From the NCBI GenBank assembly GCA_944325065.1, contig CALUYS010000002.1, positions 122,172-186,171 on the forward strand: a DNA stretch of 64,000 nt, read 5' to 3'. The notes under the pieces are model-generated. The model searched no databases. It was not told where the DNA came from and saw only the letters and a program-made list of their open reading frames with translations. This document shows, in pieces, positions 9,689 through 19,744 of the stretch. Numbering within the stretch: the stretch's first letter is position 1; every line of letters starts with the position of its first letter. The DNA comes from Candidatus Gastranaerophilales bacterium (GTDB lineage: Bacteria; Cyanobacteriota; Vampirovibrionia; Gastranaerophilales; Gastranaerophilaceae). Made by a program: the position numbers and the translations under genes.

Positions 9689-10798
9689 TTATATTATAAA
9701 CTTACCATTTTCATAAATAAGTTTATCATCAACATAAATTTTACCACCATTTTTCATATTTTTTATCATATCCCAATGCAAACCGGATTCGTTTTTGCCA
9801 CCTGTTTCAGGATATGATGCTCCAAGTGCGATATGAATAGATCCCCCTATCTTTTCATCAAATAATATGTTACCTGTAATATCTTGAATCATATCATTAG
9901 TGCCGATAGCAACTTCTCCTACAAAACTTGAACCTTCATCCATATTAAGCATTTTTTTTACATACTCTTCATTATGACTAGCTTTTATTGTTGTAACTTT
10001 ACCATTTTCAAATGTAAGAAGAATATTTTTTGCTTCAACTCCACGGTATATTTGTGGAAAATCAAAGAACACAGTCCCATTTGCTGAATCTTCAACTGGA
10101 GATGTAAATATTTCGCCATCTGGAAAATTGTTCAAACCACAACAATTTATCCATTTACGATCTTTTATGGAAAATGTTATATCTGTTTTTTCACCAACAA
10201 GTCTTATTCTTGATTTATTGTTATTTAAGTAATCTACAAATTTTTGTTGTGTTTTGCCTATTTTTTCCCATTTTTTAACTGGATCTTCAACATTTAAATG
10301 ACAAGAATTTATTAAAAATTCACTATATCCATCAAGCGACATATTAGCTTCTTGAGCAAGTGCATTTGTTGGATAATCAGCTATAACCCAGCTTAATGTT
10401 CCTTCTTGAGAACGTTTAAGCAAAAGATTTGATAAATTCTTTGTAGCTTTTGAACGTTTTGCCATTTTATTATGGTCTGCACGTGCCATCTCTTTTAAAT
10501 TTTTTGGAGCACCTATCGATATCATTTTGTCAGCTTTTTGATATTCAATTTCTGTCATAGGATCTATGTAAGCAAGTTGATTATCATTTGCATATTTAAA
10601 AAATATTTCGTTTAACCCATCTGTAGAAACTTTTACAACTGGATTTGCACCAAGCTCAAGGACTATTTTATAGACTTCTTTAACAAGCGGTGTTGCCTCG
10701 TTGCTTGTTGCACGAATTACAACTAAATCATCTTTTTTTACATTTACACAATATTTTACAAGAACATTTGCATATTTTTTTACTATATTACTATCCAT
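9689..10798 (-). CDS. ampT: M29-family metallo-aminopeptidase (aminopeptidase T type)
   Basis: Cytoplasmic leucyl aminopeptidase that removes N-terminal residues from peptides. The 369 residues match the family length. The metal-site pattern of M29 peptidases is visible: NNFPDGEIFTSP (Glu ligand), FVGEVAIGTN (second Glu), and the His-Tyr-His-Asp cluster in HIALGASYPETGGKNESGLH and WD. It starts 12 bp after the lpxA stop, so it is the last gene of the lpxD-lpxC-fabZ-lpxA-ampT operon. The peptidase has no obvious link to lipid A synthesis. The gene symbol is by family similarity. Confidence 0.88.
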   Translation of the reverse strand: MDSNIVKKYANVLVKYCVNVKKDDLVVIRATSNEATPLVKEVYKIVLELGANPVVKVSTDGLNEIFFKYANDNQLAYIDPMTEIEYQKADKMISIGAPKNLKEMARADHNKMAKRSKATKNLSNLLLKRSQEGTLSWVIADYPTNALAQEANMSLDGYSEFLINSCHLNVEDPVKKWEKIGKTQQKFVDYLNNNKSRIRLVGEKTDITFSIKDRKWINCCGLNNFPDGEIFTSPVEDSANGTVFFDFPQIYRGVEAKNILLTFENGKVTTIKASHNEEYVKKMLNMDEGSSFVGEVAIGTNDMIQDITGNILFDEKIGGSIHIALGASYPETGGKNESGLHWDMIKNMKNGGKIYVDDKLIYENGKFII

Positions 10799-10810
10799 AT
10801 ATTTTTACTC

Positions 10811-11617
10811 CTATTCTTCATCTTCAAGAGATTGATAACCTTTTTTATGACTATGAAGAGTGACACCTCTTTTTGAAGTTTGAATAAATTGAATTAATTC
10901 CTCAATATATTTATTAATTTGGACTTCATTTTTAATTTTTTCAATAGCTTGTGTAGTATTTAAATCAGGTGATATTAAAATTTTAAAAGCTTTATTAAGA
11001 TTTGTTCTATCTTCTAAAGCGACACCTCGTCGTTTTAAGGCAACTACATTTAATGCTCTTGGAACGGGTGGACGTCCTTCACCTTTTGAAAAAGGTAAAA
11101 TATCTTGTCGTGCTGCTGAAAATCCACTTACAATACTCATTTTACCGATTCTAATATTTTGATGAAAAACACTCATCCCACCAACAAAAGCACCAAAGCC
11201 AACTTTTATATGTCCTCCTAGAGTAACAAGATTTGCCAAAATAACTTCATCATCAAGTTCGCAATTATGAGCTACATGAGACGATACCATAAGCAAACAT
11301 TTATCACCAATAATTGTTAATTTGCCTTCGCCTGATGCTCTATGTATAGTTGCATATTCTCTTATCTGACAATTTTTACCTATTATAACTTGTGTAGGCT
11401 CGTTTTTATAACCTAAATCCTGTGGTGGTGTGCCAATAGAGGCGAAAGGCGATATAATTGTCCCCTCACCAATTGTTGCATGTTCAATATATGCATTTGC
11501 ACATACTTTTACATTATCTCCAAGTATTACATTTTTACCTATATATACATTTGGACCGATTTCACAGTTATTACCAATTTGTGCATCTTTTGATATTATT
11601 GCTTTATCATCTATCAT
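10811..11617 (-). CDS. lpxA: UDP-N-acetylglucosamine acyltransferase
   Basis: First step of lipid A synthesis: transfers an R-3-hydroxyacyl chain from ACP to UDP-GlcNAc. The 268 residues are close to the usual 255-275. Left-handed beta-helix hexapeptides are seen from residue 1 (AIISKDAQIGNNCEIGPNVY and onward). The catalytic-His segment is SSHVAHNC, followed by NLVTLGGHIKVGFGAFVGG and a helical C-terminal domain. It starts 2 bp after fabZ ends, consistent with translational coupling. Confidence 0.96.
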   Translation of the reverse strand: MIDDKAIISKDAQIGNNCEIGPNVYIGKNVILGDNVKVCANAYIEHATIGEGTIISPFASIGTPPQDLGYKNEPTQVIIGKNCQIREYATIHRASGEGKLTIIGDKCLLMVSSHVAHNCELDDEVILANLVTLGGHIKVGFGAFVGGMSVFHQNIRIGKMSIVSGFSAARQDILPFSKGEGRPPVPRALNVVALKRRGVALEDRTNLNKAFKILISPDLNTTQAIEKIKNEVQINKYIEELIQFIQTSKRGVTLHSHKKGYQSLEDEE

Positions 11618-11619
11618 TT

Positions 11620-12084
11620 TTAACCAACCTTTGAACTATCAATTATTGAAAACATTAAATCAGCTTTAACCGTCAATTTACCATCAACAAAAGCCTGACA
11701 AGCTGCTTTTAATATGGGACCTTTTATTGCAACTAATTTTGATTCCATATCTAACCTATCACCTGGACGCACTACATTTTTAAAACGACAATTATCAACA
11801 CCTGCGAATAAAACGAGACGACCTTTATATTCAGGCAATGTCATAACAACGCCTGCACTTAATTGTGCCATAGCTTCAATTTGTAATACACCAGGCATTA
11901 TTGGATTATTTGGGAAATGACCTTGAAAAAATTCTTCATTCATTGTCACGTTCTTATAACCTTTACAATATTTCATTGGAACACATTCTGTTATTTTGTC
12001 TACAAGTAAAAATGGATAACGATGAGGTATCATATTCATTATATCCATAATATTAAATTGTAAAATATCTTGATTTTTACACAT
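11620..12084 (-). CDS. fabZ: 3-hydroxyacyl-ACP dehydratase
   Basis: Dehydrates 3-hydroxyacyl-ACP in fatty acid elongation and competes with LpxA and LpxD for the same hydroxyacyl-ACP, which explains its position between lpxC and lpxA. The 154 residues show MIPHRYPFLLVDKI and the hot-dog active site GHFPNNPIMPGVLQIEAMAQ, with catalytic His and Glu present. It lies 15 bp after lpxC. Confidence 0.96.
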   Translation of the reverse strand: MCKNQDILQFNIMDIMNMIPHRYPFLLVDKITECVPMKYCKGYKNVTMNEEFFQGHFPNNPIMPGVLQIEAMAQLSAGVVMTLPEYKGRLVLFAGVDNCRFKNVVRPGDRLDMESKLVAIKGPILKAACQAFVDGKLTVKADLMFSIIDSSKVG

Positions 12085-12099
12085 TTTCCCCCCTATTTT

Positions 12100-12903
12100 T
12101 TATATTTCAATTAAATACTTTTTTAACGACTTACATACATTAACATGCACACCATGACCAGCCTCTTTTACAAGTATATTTGCTTTAAACTTTAAAGGAT
12201 TTTTTTGACTCAAATAAAAATCTCCTATAATATCAAGAATTTTGTGTTTTATCGGTTCATTATCACTTTTTAAAATACTTGTATAACCATCATCTGTCAG
12301 ACCTAATGTATTTTCAACGGTAACACCACGAGCAAACCCCTTTTCTTGCAAAGTTTCAAGCTCTTTTAAATATCCAAATGTTCTTGCTTCAGTAATTTCA
12401 TTTCTTTGTTTTTCATCTTGATTATTAAAACTCACCCATTTTTGAGATAATTGAGGATGGTTAAAATTTACAGCATAGGTTATTAGAAATTCGTTCGAAG
12501 GCAATACTACAAGTGATGTTTTTCCGTTTTCATAATAAACAGGCTCTTTAACTGTAAAGTATTTATCATCAGGTTTATTTATCCCAAATAGCTTTATCCA
12601 TTGAGCACTTCCACCGTCAAGAATAGGCAATTCGTAATGAGACAAATAAACATCAAGCGAGTCAACGTTTGAAAAAGCACAAGCAGCCATAAAATGTTCA
12701 ATTAACATAACCTTGGTATTTTGATTTCCTATAACAACACAATGATCAGTTGCTATAACATTATCAACTTTTGCTTCAACAACTTCATTTTCAACATGAA
12801 AACGAATCCCCTTATCGTCTGAAGGCACACATCTTACTTTTGAATCAAGACCTGTCATTAAACCTTTTGATGTGATTTCAAATTCTTTAGCTATCGTTGT
12901 CAT
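12100..12903 (-). CDS. lpxC: UDP-3-O-acyl-N-acetylglucosamine deacetylase
   Basis: Zinc-dependent committed step of lipid A synthesis. The zinc ligands are visible: EHFMAA (first His), HKILDIIGD (second His and Asp) and GHGVHVNV near the C-terminus (catalytic His). At 267 residues it is shorter than the E. coli enzyme (about 305) but near the size of cyanobacterial LpxC. It begins at the base following the lpxD stop codon, so the two are coupled. Confidence 0.96.
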   Translation of the reverse strand: MTTIAKEFEITSKGLMTGLDSKVRCVPSDDKGIRFHVENEVVEAKVDNVIATDHCVVIGNQNTKVMLIEHFMAACAFSNVDSLDVYLSHYELPILDGGSAQWIKLFGINKPDDKYFTVKEPVYYENGKTSLVVLPSNEFLITYAVNFNHPQLSQKWVSFNNQDEKQRNEITEARTFGYLKELETLQEKGFARGVTVENTLGLTDDGYTSILKSDNEPIKHKILDIIGDFYLSQKNPLKFKANILVKEAGHGVHVNVCKSLKKYLIEI

Positions 12904-14016
12904 TTAATTGCCTTCGCTTTCGTTTTCAACATTATTTAATTCAAACTGTGTCAACAAATGTTCATATTTTTTAAATTTTTGAACAACATTTGCTGCGTCT
13001 TTCATCAACTTCATTTGCTTAATAAAGTCTTTTCTCAATACCGCAGGTGTTCCTGCAATAATTGACTTTTGTGGGAAACTTTTTGAAACACCTGTTGAAG
13101 CCATAACTATAGAATCGCTTCCTATTTCAATGTGATCTGCCAATCCTGCTTGTCCAGCAATGACAACCCTATCACCTATAACACAACTTCCCGCAATACC
13201 AACTTGTGAGACTATCATACAAGCTTTACCAATTTTGCAATTATGACCTATTTGAACAAGATTGTCAATTTTTGTCATTTCACCAATAACTGTATTTTCA
13301 ATAGTCCCACGGTCAATACATGTGTTTGAACCTATTTCAACATCATCATTTATTGTAACAGATCCTATTGATGGGATTTTAAATATTTTTTGTTTTTGAT
13401 TAACATCTTTTATTTCGCCACCTTCTTTTCTTGCTTGTTCAATATTATCAGGTGTTTCTGTAACAAAACTAAATCCATCAGCACCAATTGATACTCCATT
13501 GTGAAGAATAACGCGATTACCTATTTTGACATCATCACCAATATAAACTCCAGGGTAAATTAAACAGTTTTCTCCTATTTCAACATTACGTCCAATATAA
13601 ACATTTGGCATTATTTTACTTGAGTTACCAATTTTTACATTTCTGCCGACAAATGAATTTGCACCTATTGAAACATTGTTACCTAAAGTTACATCTTCAG
13701 CTACAACTGCACTTGGATGAGTATGTAAACAAGTTTCAGGTGGTATATAAAACAAATGCAAAAGCTTCATCATTGCTAATTTTGGACGTTCTACCTCAAT
13801 TGTACTTATATTATCTAAATTTACGCCCAATGGCACAAGTGCAACTTTTGCATTTGTTTTGCTTAAATTTTCTATTTCTTCTTCAGATAGAGCAAGAGCC
13901 AAAGAGTTTTTATCAGCCTTTAAAGGCGGTAGTATTTTATCTATTTTAACATCCTCTATTTTATTTACCATCCCGCCAACAATTTCACTAATTTGTTCAA
14001 TTGTATATGATTTCAT
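12904..14016 (-). CDS. lpxD: UDP-3-O-acylglucosamine N-acyltransferase
   Basis: Third lipid A step, adding the second hydroxyacyl chain. The 370 residues comprise an N-terminal uridine-binding domain (1-100), a hexapeptide beta-helix (about 100-300, for example [20 protein letters not shown]) and a helical tail. The catalytic-His segment QIGHNCKIG is intact. It is the first gene of the five-gene minus-strand operon. AAAGGAGATATTTA precedes the start. The gap to the right ends at the terminator of clpC. Confidence 0.96.
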   Translation of the reverse strand: MKSYTIEQISEIVGGMVNKIEDVKIDKILPPLKADKNSLALALSEEEIENLSKTNAKVALVPLGVNLDNISTIEVERPKLAMMKLLHLFYIPPETCLHTHPSAVVAEDVTLGNNVSIGANSFVGRNVKIGNSSKIMPNVYIGRNVEIGENCLIYPGVYIGDDVKIGNRVILHNGVSIGADGFSFVTETPDNIEQARKEGGEIKDVNQKQKIFKIPSIGSVTINDDVEIGSNTCIDRGTIENTVIGEMTKIDNLVQIGHNCKIGKACMIVSQVGIAGSCVIGDRVVIAGQAGLADHIEIGSDSIVMASTGVSKSFPQKSIIAGTPAVLRKDFIKQMKLMKDAANVVQKFKKYEHLLTQFELNNVENESEGN

Positions 14017-14098
14017 TAAATATCTCCTTTATATTCATTATTTTTATTTTATAACGATTATAAAAAAAATTCAAAATATTTACATAATTTATAATATT

Positions 14099-14134
14099 AA
14101 AAAACTCGAGGCTTAAAAAAGCCTCGAGTTTTTG
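14099..14134 (-). terminator. Terminator after clpC (bidirectional)
   Basis: A 10-bp perfect GC-containing stem AACTCGAGGC (14103-14112) with GCCTCGAGTT (14121-14130) has an A/T-rich loop and A/T runs on both sides, so it could act on either strand. Given the gene directions it ends the clpC transcript just before the lpx operon promoter. Confidence 0.88.
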
Positions 14135-14144
14135 TAATAATTGT

Positions 14145-16628
14145 TTAATTTTCAATAGGTTGCGGATTTTCGTTTTGAGCACTTATTTTTTTGAAAGTAA
14201 TAGATTTTTTATCCTCATCCATAACAAGTTGCATTTTATCTTTTGGCTTATAAGCACCCATAAGAATTTCTTCAGCTAGTCCATCTTCAATTTTCTTTTG
14301 AATCAATCTTCTAAGTGGTCTAGCACCATAAGCTTCAGAGTATCCTTCATTTGCAAGATAATCTTTTACTTCTTCAGCAACTTCAATAGAAAATTCTTTA
14401 TCTTCTAAGCGTTTAAATAGGTCTTTTAGCATTAAATCAACAATCTCACGTATTTCTTCTTTATTTAAATGAGCAAATACTATTATATCATCGATACGGT
14501 TCAAAAATTCAGGTCTAAAAGATTTTTTCATTTCTTCCATAACAGTTTCTTTTAAATGTTCATATTTATCTTTTTTTGCTTCATCACCACCAACTGAAAA
14601 ACCAAGTTTTGAACCTGTTGTAATCATACTTGCACCAACATTACTTGTCATAATAATAATTGTATTTTTAAAGTTTATATAACGTCCTTTTGAATCAGTT
14701 AAACGCCCATCGTCTAATATCTGAAGCATAATATTAAATACATCAGGATGTGCTTTTTCAATTTCGTCAAATAAAACAACGCTATATGGTTTTTTACGTA
14801 TAGTTTCTGTTAAATTTCCACCATCATCATAACCTACATATCCAGGAGGCGAACCGATAAGTTTTGATGTTGAATGTTTTTCCATAAATTCTGACATGTC
14901 AACACGTATCATATTGTCTTCAGAGCCAAAAATAGCTTCTGCAAGGGCTTTTGCTAATTCAGTCTTACCGACACCTGTTGGACCTGAAAAAATAAATGAC
15001 CCAATTGGCCTATTTGGACTTTTTAATCCGACACGAGCTCGTCTTATAGCTTTTGATAAAGCGACAACAGCTTGATCTTGACCTATTACTCTATCATGTA
15101 GCGTATTTTCGAGTTTTAATAATCTCTGACTTTCTCCTTCTGTTATTTTTGTTGTTGGGATGCCTGTCATTGTAGAAACAACCTCAGCCACTTGTTCAGG
15201 AGTAACAGTTGGTTTATTAGCATCATTTTCATCTCGCCATCTTTGAGAAACTTCACGTATTTTTTCCTTCAAATCAGCTTCATCTTCCCTAAGCTGTGAG
15301 GCTAATTCAAATTCTTGTTTACGAATAGCTTCTTCTTTCGATTTTACAATATCTTTTAGTTGTTTTTCAAGTTCTTTTCCTTCAGGTGGTAATGAACTCA
15401 TATTTAACCTTACCTTTGAGCTTGCTTCATCGATTATATCAATAGCTTTGTCAGGTAAAAATCTGTCTGTAATGTATTTATTTGCAAGTTGTGCAGCTTG
15501 TACAATTGCTTCATCTGAAATAATAAGCTTATGATGTTCTTCATATTTACTTTTTAATCCACGAATAATTTGTATTGTATCTTCAACAGAAGGTTCATCA
15601 ATGGTAACAGGCTGAAATCTTCTTTCAAGTGCTGAGTCTTTTTCAACATATTTTCGATATTCATCCAAAGTTGTTGCACCTATAACTTGAATTTCACCAC
15701 GAGATAAAGCAGGTTTTAATATATTCGCTGCATCAATAGCTCCTTCAGCTGCACCTGCTCCAATAAGTGTATGCATCTCATCAATAACAAGAATAATATT
15801 CCCTGCTTGGCGTATTTCATCCATTATTTTTTTTAATCTTTCTTCAAACTCACCACGATATTTAGTTCCCGCAATTAAAAGTCCCATATCAAGCTGAATA
15901 ATTTTTTTACTTTCTAATATATCAGGTACTTCACTATTTGCAATCCTTATTGCTAGCCCTTGAGCAACTGCTGTTTTACCAACTCCTGGTTCACCAATTA
16001 AAACAGGGTTATTTTTTGTACGACGTGCCAATATTTGAATAACACGCTCAATTTCTTTATCTCTTCCAACAACTGGGTCAAGCCTTTGTTCTTGAGCTGC
16101 AAGTGTTAAATCTGTGCCAAATTCATCTAAACTTGGTGTTTTTGTTTTTCCACCACTTGCTCCTGCTCCTGCTGTTGCTGTTTGTTGAGTTCTTGTTTCT
16201 CCAAGCATTTTTATAATGCTACTTCTTAACTTGTTCAGGTCAACACCTAAGTTTTCTAAAACACGAACAGCAACACCTTCACCTTCACGTATTAAACCTA
16301 AAAGCAAATGCTCAGTTCCTATATAATTATGACCTAGTTGCCTTGCTTCATCCCATGATAACTCTAAAACACGTTTTGCCCTTGGAGTAAAAGGAATTTC
16401 GACAGCCACAAAACCAGAGCCTCGACCAATAATTTTTTCAACTTCTGCACGAGCATCTTTTAAAGTTATACCCATTGTTTTTAAAGCTTTTGCTCCAACA
16501 CCTGTACTTTCGCCAATCAACCCTAAAAGAACCTGTTCTGTGCCTACAAAATTATGTCCTAGGCGTCTCGCTTCCTCTTGAGCTAACATTATTACTTTTA
16601 TTGCTTTTTCAGTAAAGCGTTCAAACAT
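14145..16628 (-). CDS. clpC: ClpC-type ATP-dependent Clp protease ATPase
   Basis: AAA+ unfoldase that feeds ClpP. The 827 residues show two Clp N repeats ([20 protein letters not shown] and a second at about 78-145), a first AAA domain with Walker [10 protein letters not shown] near residue 210, a UVR/coiled-coil middle segment, a second AAA domain with [10 protein letters not shown], and a C-terminal D2-small domain. The length and UVR motif fit ClpC rather than ClpA or ClpB. It is monocistronic. No CIRCE or CtsR-like operator was seen in the 249-bp gap to the divergent nfeD-like gene. Confidence 0.95.
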   Translation of the reverse strand: MFERFTEKAIKVIMLAQEEARRLGHNFVGTEQVLLGLIGESTGVGAKALKTMGITLKDARAEVEKIIGRGSGFVAVEIPFTPRAKRVLELSWDEARQLGHNYIGTEHLLLGLIREGEGVAVRVLENLGVDLNKLRSSIIKMLGETRTQQTATAGAGASGGKTKTPSLDEFGTDLTLAAQEQRLDPVVGRDKEIERVIQILARRTKNNPVLIGEPGVGKTAVAQGLAIRIANSEVPDILESKKIIQLDMGLLIAGTKYRGEFEERLKKIMDEIRQAGNIILVIDEMHTLIGAGAAEGAIDAANILKPALSRGEIQVIGATTLDEYRKYVEKDSALERRFQPVTIDEPSVEDTIQIIRGLKSKYEEHHKLIISDEAIVQAAQLANKYITDRFLPDKAIDIIDEASSKVRLNMSSLPPEGKELEKQLKDIVKSKEEAIRKQEFELASQLREDEADLKEKIREVSQRWRDENDANKPTVTPEQVAEVVSTMTGIPTTKITEGESQRLLKLENTLHDRVIGQDQAVVALSKAIRRARVGLKSPNRPIGSFIFSGPTGVGKTELAKALAEAIFGSEDNMIRVDMSEFMEKHSTSKLIGSPPGYVGYDDGGNLTETIRKKPYSVVLFDEIEKAHPDVFNIMLQILDDGRLTDSKGRYINFKNTIIIMTSNVGASMITTGSKLGFSVGGDEAKKDKYEHLKETVMEEMKKSFRPEFLNRIDDIIVFAHLNKEEIREIVDLMLKDLFKRLEDKEFSIEVAEEVKDYLANEGYSEAYGARPLRRLIQKKIEDGLAEEILMGAYKPKDKMQLVMDEDKKSITFKKISAQNENPQPIEN

Positions 16629-16827
16629 TATTTATTTTTCTCCTAAACCTACCTATCCTTTTTAATATATTACACCTATATAGCTTAATTTTCAAGTTTT
16701 TTATAGTGAGTTTAATATTTTCTTTATATTTAAATCTATCACATACATATAATTATAACTTTACCTTTCTGTTTAATATATAATAGTGTTGTTTTTATTA
16801 TTGACTTATATAAAAAAATAGTTTAAA

Positions 16828-16855
16828 CTGACAAAAGTATCATATACTTTATTAT
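16828..16855 (+). promoter_or_regulatory. Possible promoter of the nfeD-SPFH pair
   Basis: CTGACA (16828-16833) and TATTAT (16850-16855) are separated by 16 bp, a few bases before AAGGGAGA and the ATG at 16878. A second candidate -35 is TTGACT at 16801. The surrounding 249-bp gap holds no gene. Confidence 0.4.
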
Positions 16856-16877
16856 TTATAAGGGAGATACAAATATT

Positions 16878-17303
16878 ATGGAAATTTGGCAAATATGGTG
16901 TGTTGTTGCTTTTATTTTTATAATTGTCGAAGTTTTAACACCTGCTATGTTTTTCTTGAATTTAGCTTTTGCTTCATTTTTTGTTGCGTTCTTTGCATAT
17001 TTTAATTTGGATATAACTTTACAGGTTATTTTATTTGCAATAATGTCACTTGTTGGTATATTGATTTTAAAACCTTATATGTTAAAAAAAGAAACAAAAA
17101 TACAAAAAACAGGGATTGAAGAAAAATATATTAATAGGAAAGCTAAAGTTATTGAAGAAATCAATGATTCTCAAGGTGCCATAACTATTTATGGAGAAAG
17201 GTGGTTGGCACGTGAAAAGGATAATAAAATTGTAAATGTCAACGATGAAGTTAAAATTATTGCAAATGAAGGTACTTTATTTATTGTTGAAAAATTAGAT
17301 TAG
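16878..17303 (+). CDS. NfeD-like membrane protein
   Basis: 141 residues with two or three hydrophobic segments in the first 75 (IWCVVAFIFIIVEVLTPAMF, then LAFASFFVAFFAYF and LQVILFAIMSLVGILIL), followed by a short soluble OB-fold-like domain (NRKAKVIEEINDSQGAITIY, then GERWLAR). This is the short NfeD form. It is encoded 19 bp upstream of a stomatin/SPFH gene, the standard NfeD partner, and the two probably form an inner-membrane microdomain complex. The substrate and role are unknown. Confidence 0.85.
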   Translation: MEIWQIWCVVAFIFIIVEVLTPAMFFLNLAFASFFVAFFAYFNLDITLQVILFAIMSLVGILILKPYMLKKETKIQKTGIEEKYINRKAKVIEEINDSQGAITIYGERWLAREKDNKIVNVNDEVKIIANEGTLFIVEKLD

Positions 17304-17322
17304 AATTAAGAGAGGATTTTTT

Positions 17323-18294
17323 ATGGGTATTTTAATTATTGTTTTAATTGTTGCAACGATTGTTGTTTCTTTAAGTGGTTTTAAAATTATAAAACAAGCT
17401 GAAGTTATGATTGTTGAAAGACTAGGACGTTATGAAAGAACTTTAGATTCAGGGCTTCATTTTATTATTCCAATTATTGAAACTCCTCGTGGAATAATAG
17501 TTAAACAATCAACAAGAGGAATTGATGGACAAACATATTCTTATTTTGTTGAAAGTCCTAGAATAGATTTGCGTGAAAAAGTTTATGATTTTCCACGTCA
17601 AAATGTAATTACAAAAGATAATGTATCAATTAGTATAAATGCTTTAATTTATTTTCAAATTGTTGACCCTAAAAGTGCTGTTTATGAAATACAAAACTTA
17701 CCAGAAGCTATTGAAAAATTAACACAAACTACTTTAAGAAATATTATTGGTGAGCTTGATTTAGACCAAACACTTGTATCACGTGATACAATAAATGCGA
17801 AATTAAGAATAATTTTAGACGAAGCAAGTCAAAAATGGGGAGTTAAAGTTAATCGTGTTGAATTGCAAGATATAATCCCTCCAACTGATATTCAGACAGC
17901 TATGGAAAAACAAATGAAAGCAGAACGAGATCGTCGTGCTGCAATTTTAGAAGCTGAAGGATTAAAAAAAGCTGCTATTCTTCAAGCTGAGGGTGAAAAA
18001 GAATCTAAAATTAATAAAGCTGAAGGTGAAAAACAAGCAGCAATTTTAGTTGCTGATGGTTTAGCGAAGGCACGTATTTTGCAAGCTGAAGCTGAAGCTC
18101 AAGCTATTAGTAAAGTAATTGAAGCTATTGGTCAAACAGGACCGGCTGATAAATATTTAATTGCTACAAGATATATTGACACTTTAAAACAAATGGTTGA
18201 GGGTAAAAATAACAAAGTTGTTTATATGCCTTATGAAGCAAGTGGATTATTAAGCTCTGTTGATGGAATAAAACAACTTCTTGATTCTAAGTAA
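17323..18294 (+). CDS. SPFH/stomatin-like membrane protein
   Basis: 323 residues: an N-terminal membrane anchor (about 3-22), then the SPFH domain with VERLGRYERTLDSGLHFIIP and the conserved FPRQNVITKDNVSI-type segment. A long Ala/Glu/Lys-rich coiled coil follows (about 195-270, with repeats of ILEAEG, ILQAEG, INKAEG and ILVADG). It resembles QmcA/paraslipin proteins. Such proteins form large ring-shaped cages in the membrane with NfeD. It follows the NfeD gene in the same direction and shares its likely promoter. Confidence 0.93.
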   Translation: MGILIIVLIVATIVVSLSGFKIIKQAEVMIVERLGRYERTLDSGLHFIIPIIETPRGIIVKQSTRGIDGQTYSYFVESPRIDLREKVYDFPRQNVITKDNVSISINALIYFQIVDPKSAVYEIQNLPEAIEKLTQTTLRNIIGELDLDQTLVSRDTINAKLRIILDEASQKWGVKVNRVELQDIIPPTDIQTAMEKQMKAERDRRAAILEAEGLKKAAILQAEGEKESKINKAEGEKQAAILVADGLAKARILQAEAEAQAISKVIEAIGQTGPADKYLIATRYIDTLKQMVEGKNNKVVYMPYEASGLLSSVDGIKQLLDSK

Positions 18295-18378
18295 AAAAGG
18301 CGTAATCCTTACGGAGCTTTAGACGAGGGAACAACCTAGCTTCCGAATATAAAGCGAAGTAGTTGAATGATTGCTGGC

Positions 18379-18593
18379 GGATTCCTCTTTGGCTGTTTTG
18401 AATTTCCTTCAAGCACAAAGAACTTCGCCTGTCACCCTGCGGGTTACCGGTTCCAGCTTTTTGCTCCACACGGGACTTTTTCCGTCCGGAAATCTGCTTT
18501 TCCTGATTGTGAGGAACAGAACGGAGTGAAACAATTTTGTAAAAATTGTGAAACGAAAGTTATATAGTTTCTCCCCCGTCATAATTCAAGACA
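18379..18593 (+). repeat. Dispersed repeat, copy B (long form)
   Basis: This 215-bp segment of much higher GC than its surroundings aligns along its length with the reverse complement of 34294-34482. Shared landmarks are TTCAAGC, ACTTCG, CGGGACTT and the best conserved block CCTGATTGTGAGGAAC-GAACGGAGTG (18502-18528), then an AT hairpin CAATTTTGTAAAAATTG (18532-18548) and ATAATTCAAGACA. No gene was found in 18295-18709 apart from this repeat and the thiE promoter. Confidence 0.75.
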
Positions 18594-18691
18594 AAGCTAT
18601 ACGACTTTATAAAATGAAGAAGGCATGCTTTAGGTGGGGAAAAAGATGTAAGACATAAATTAAACTTGAACGATAGTACAAAATAAGTTTA

Positions 18692-18700
18692 TGATATAAT
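18692..18700 (+). promoter_or_regulatory. Extended -10 promoter directly in front of thiE
   Basis: TG-A-TATAAT (18692-18700) ends 9 bp before the GTG start codon at 18710. The predicted transcription start would fall at or within a base or two of the start codon, and there is no purine-rich ribosome binding site between, so the mRNA would be leaderless. Confidence 0.65.
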
Positions 18701-18709
18701 AAAATTATT

Positions 18710-19744
18710 GTGAAACGAATTATTGATGTAAATTTAAATCGTACAGCCGAAGGGCTAAGAATTTTAGAGGAAATTTCACGGTTTGTCTTAAATAACCGTG
18801 TTTTTTCGTCTTTTTTAAAAAATGTACGTCATAAAATTTGTCAAATACAAGAGGCAGATTATCAAAATCTTTTAATATCTCGTGATAGTTTAAATGATAT
18901 TGGACCTAATTTACAAAATCCTGATAATCGGGTTGATATTGAGTCGATTTTTAAAGCAAATATTAAACGTGTACAACAAAGTTTAAGGGTTTTGGAAGAA
19001 TATGATATAAATAATTCTTTTATTTATGAAGAATTACGTTATCAAATTTACGATTTTGAAAAAAAAATGTGGAGTGTTTTAAAATTGGATTTAAAAAAAT
19101 ATTTATTAAATAATAAAAATTTATATTTGGTTACAAATAGTGATCTGTTTGAAAGTGATGATAAATTTTTGGATGCGATTGCACAAGCTTTAGATGGCGG
19201 TGTTGATATTATACAATTGAGAGAAAAAAAAGCAAATGCAAGACATATTATAGAATTAGGGCAAAAAATTCGTCAGCTTACTAGCATGTATAATGCTTTA
19301 TTTATTGTTAATGACAGAGTTGATATAGCTAAAATTGTTAATGCTGATGGTGTTCATTTAGGACAAGATGATGTTAAAATAGACTATGCAAAAGAAATTT
19401 TAGGTTTTGATAAAATAATTGGTATATCAACTCATCAACCAGATCAAGCTATAAAAGCAGTTGAAGAAGGTGCGGATTATATTGGTGTTGGACCTGTTTT
19501 TGAAACACCAACAAAACCTGGAAGAAAATCTGTTGGACTTGAGTATGTAAAATGGGCAAGCGAAAATATCTTAGATATTCCATTTTATGCTATTGGGGGT
19601 ATAAATCAAGAAAATGTTTATGATGTTATAAAATCTGGAGCTAAAAATATAGCAGTCGTTCGTGCAATTATGAATGCAGCTTCACCAAAAGAAGCTACGA
19701 TTAAATTTAAAGAATGTTTAAACGGTAATAATAATGTTAAATAA
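18710..19744 (+). CDS. thiE: Thiamine-phosphate synthase with cyanobacterial-type N-terminal domain
   Basis: Joins the pyrimidine and thiazole halves of thiamine. The 344 residues are about 130 longer than single-domain ThiE. The N-terminal domain starts KRIIDVNLNRTAEGLRILEE, matching the extra domain of cyanobacterial ThiE, which fixes the GTG as the correct start. The TIM-barrel synthase has DGGVDIIQLREKK, NDRVDIA, DGVHLGQDDV, GVGPVFETPTKPGR and YAIGGIN. It overlaps queH by 11 bp. There is no ribosome binding site; translation of a leaderless mRNA is inferred. No thi-box riboswitch was seen upstream. Confidence 0.95.
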   Translation: MKRIIDVNLNRTAEGLRILEEISRFVLNNRVFSSFLKNVRHKICQIQEADYQNLLISRDSLNDIGPNLQNPDNRVDIESIFKANIKRVQQSLRVLEEYDINNSFIYEELRYQIYDFEKKMWSVLKLDLKKYLLNNKNLYLVTNSDLFESDDKFLDAIAQALDGGVDIIQLREKKANARHIIELGQKIRQLTSMYNALFIVNDRVDIAKIVNADGVHLGQDDVKIDYAKEILGFDKIIGISTHQPDQAIKAVEEGADYIGVGPVFETPTKPGRKSVGLEYVKWASENILDIPFYAIGGINQENVYDVIKSGAKNIAVVRAIMNAASPKEATIKFKECLNGNNNVK

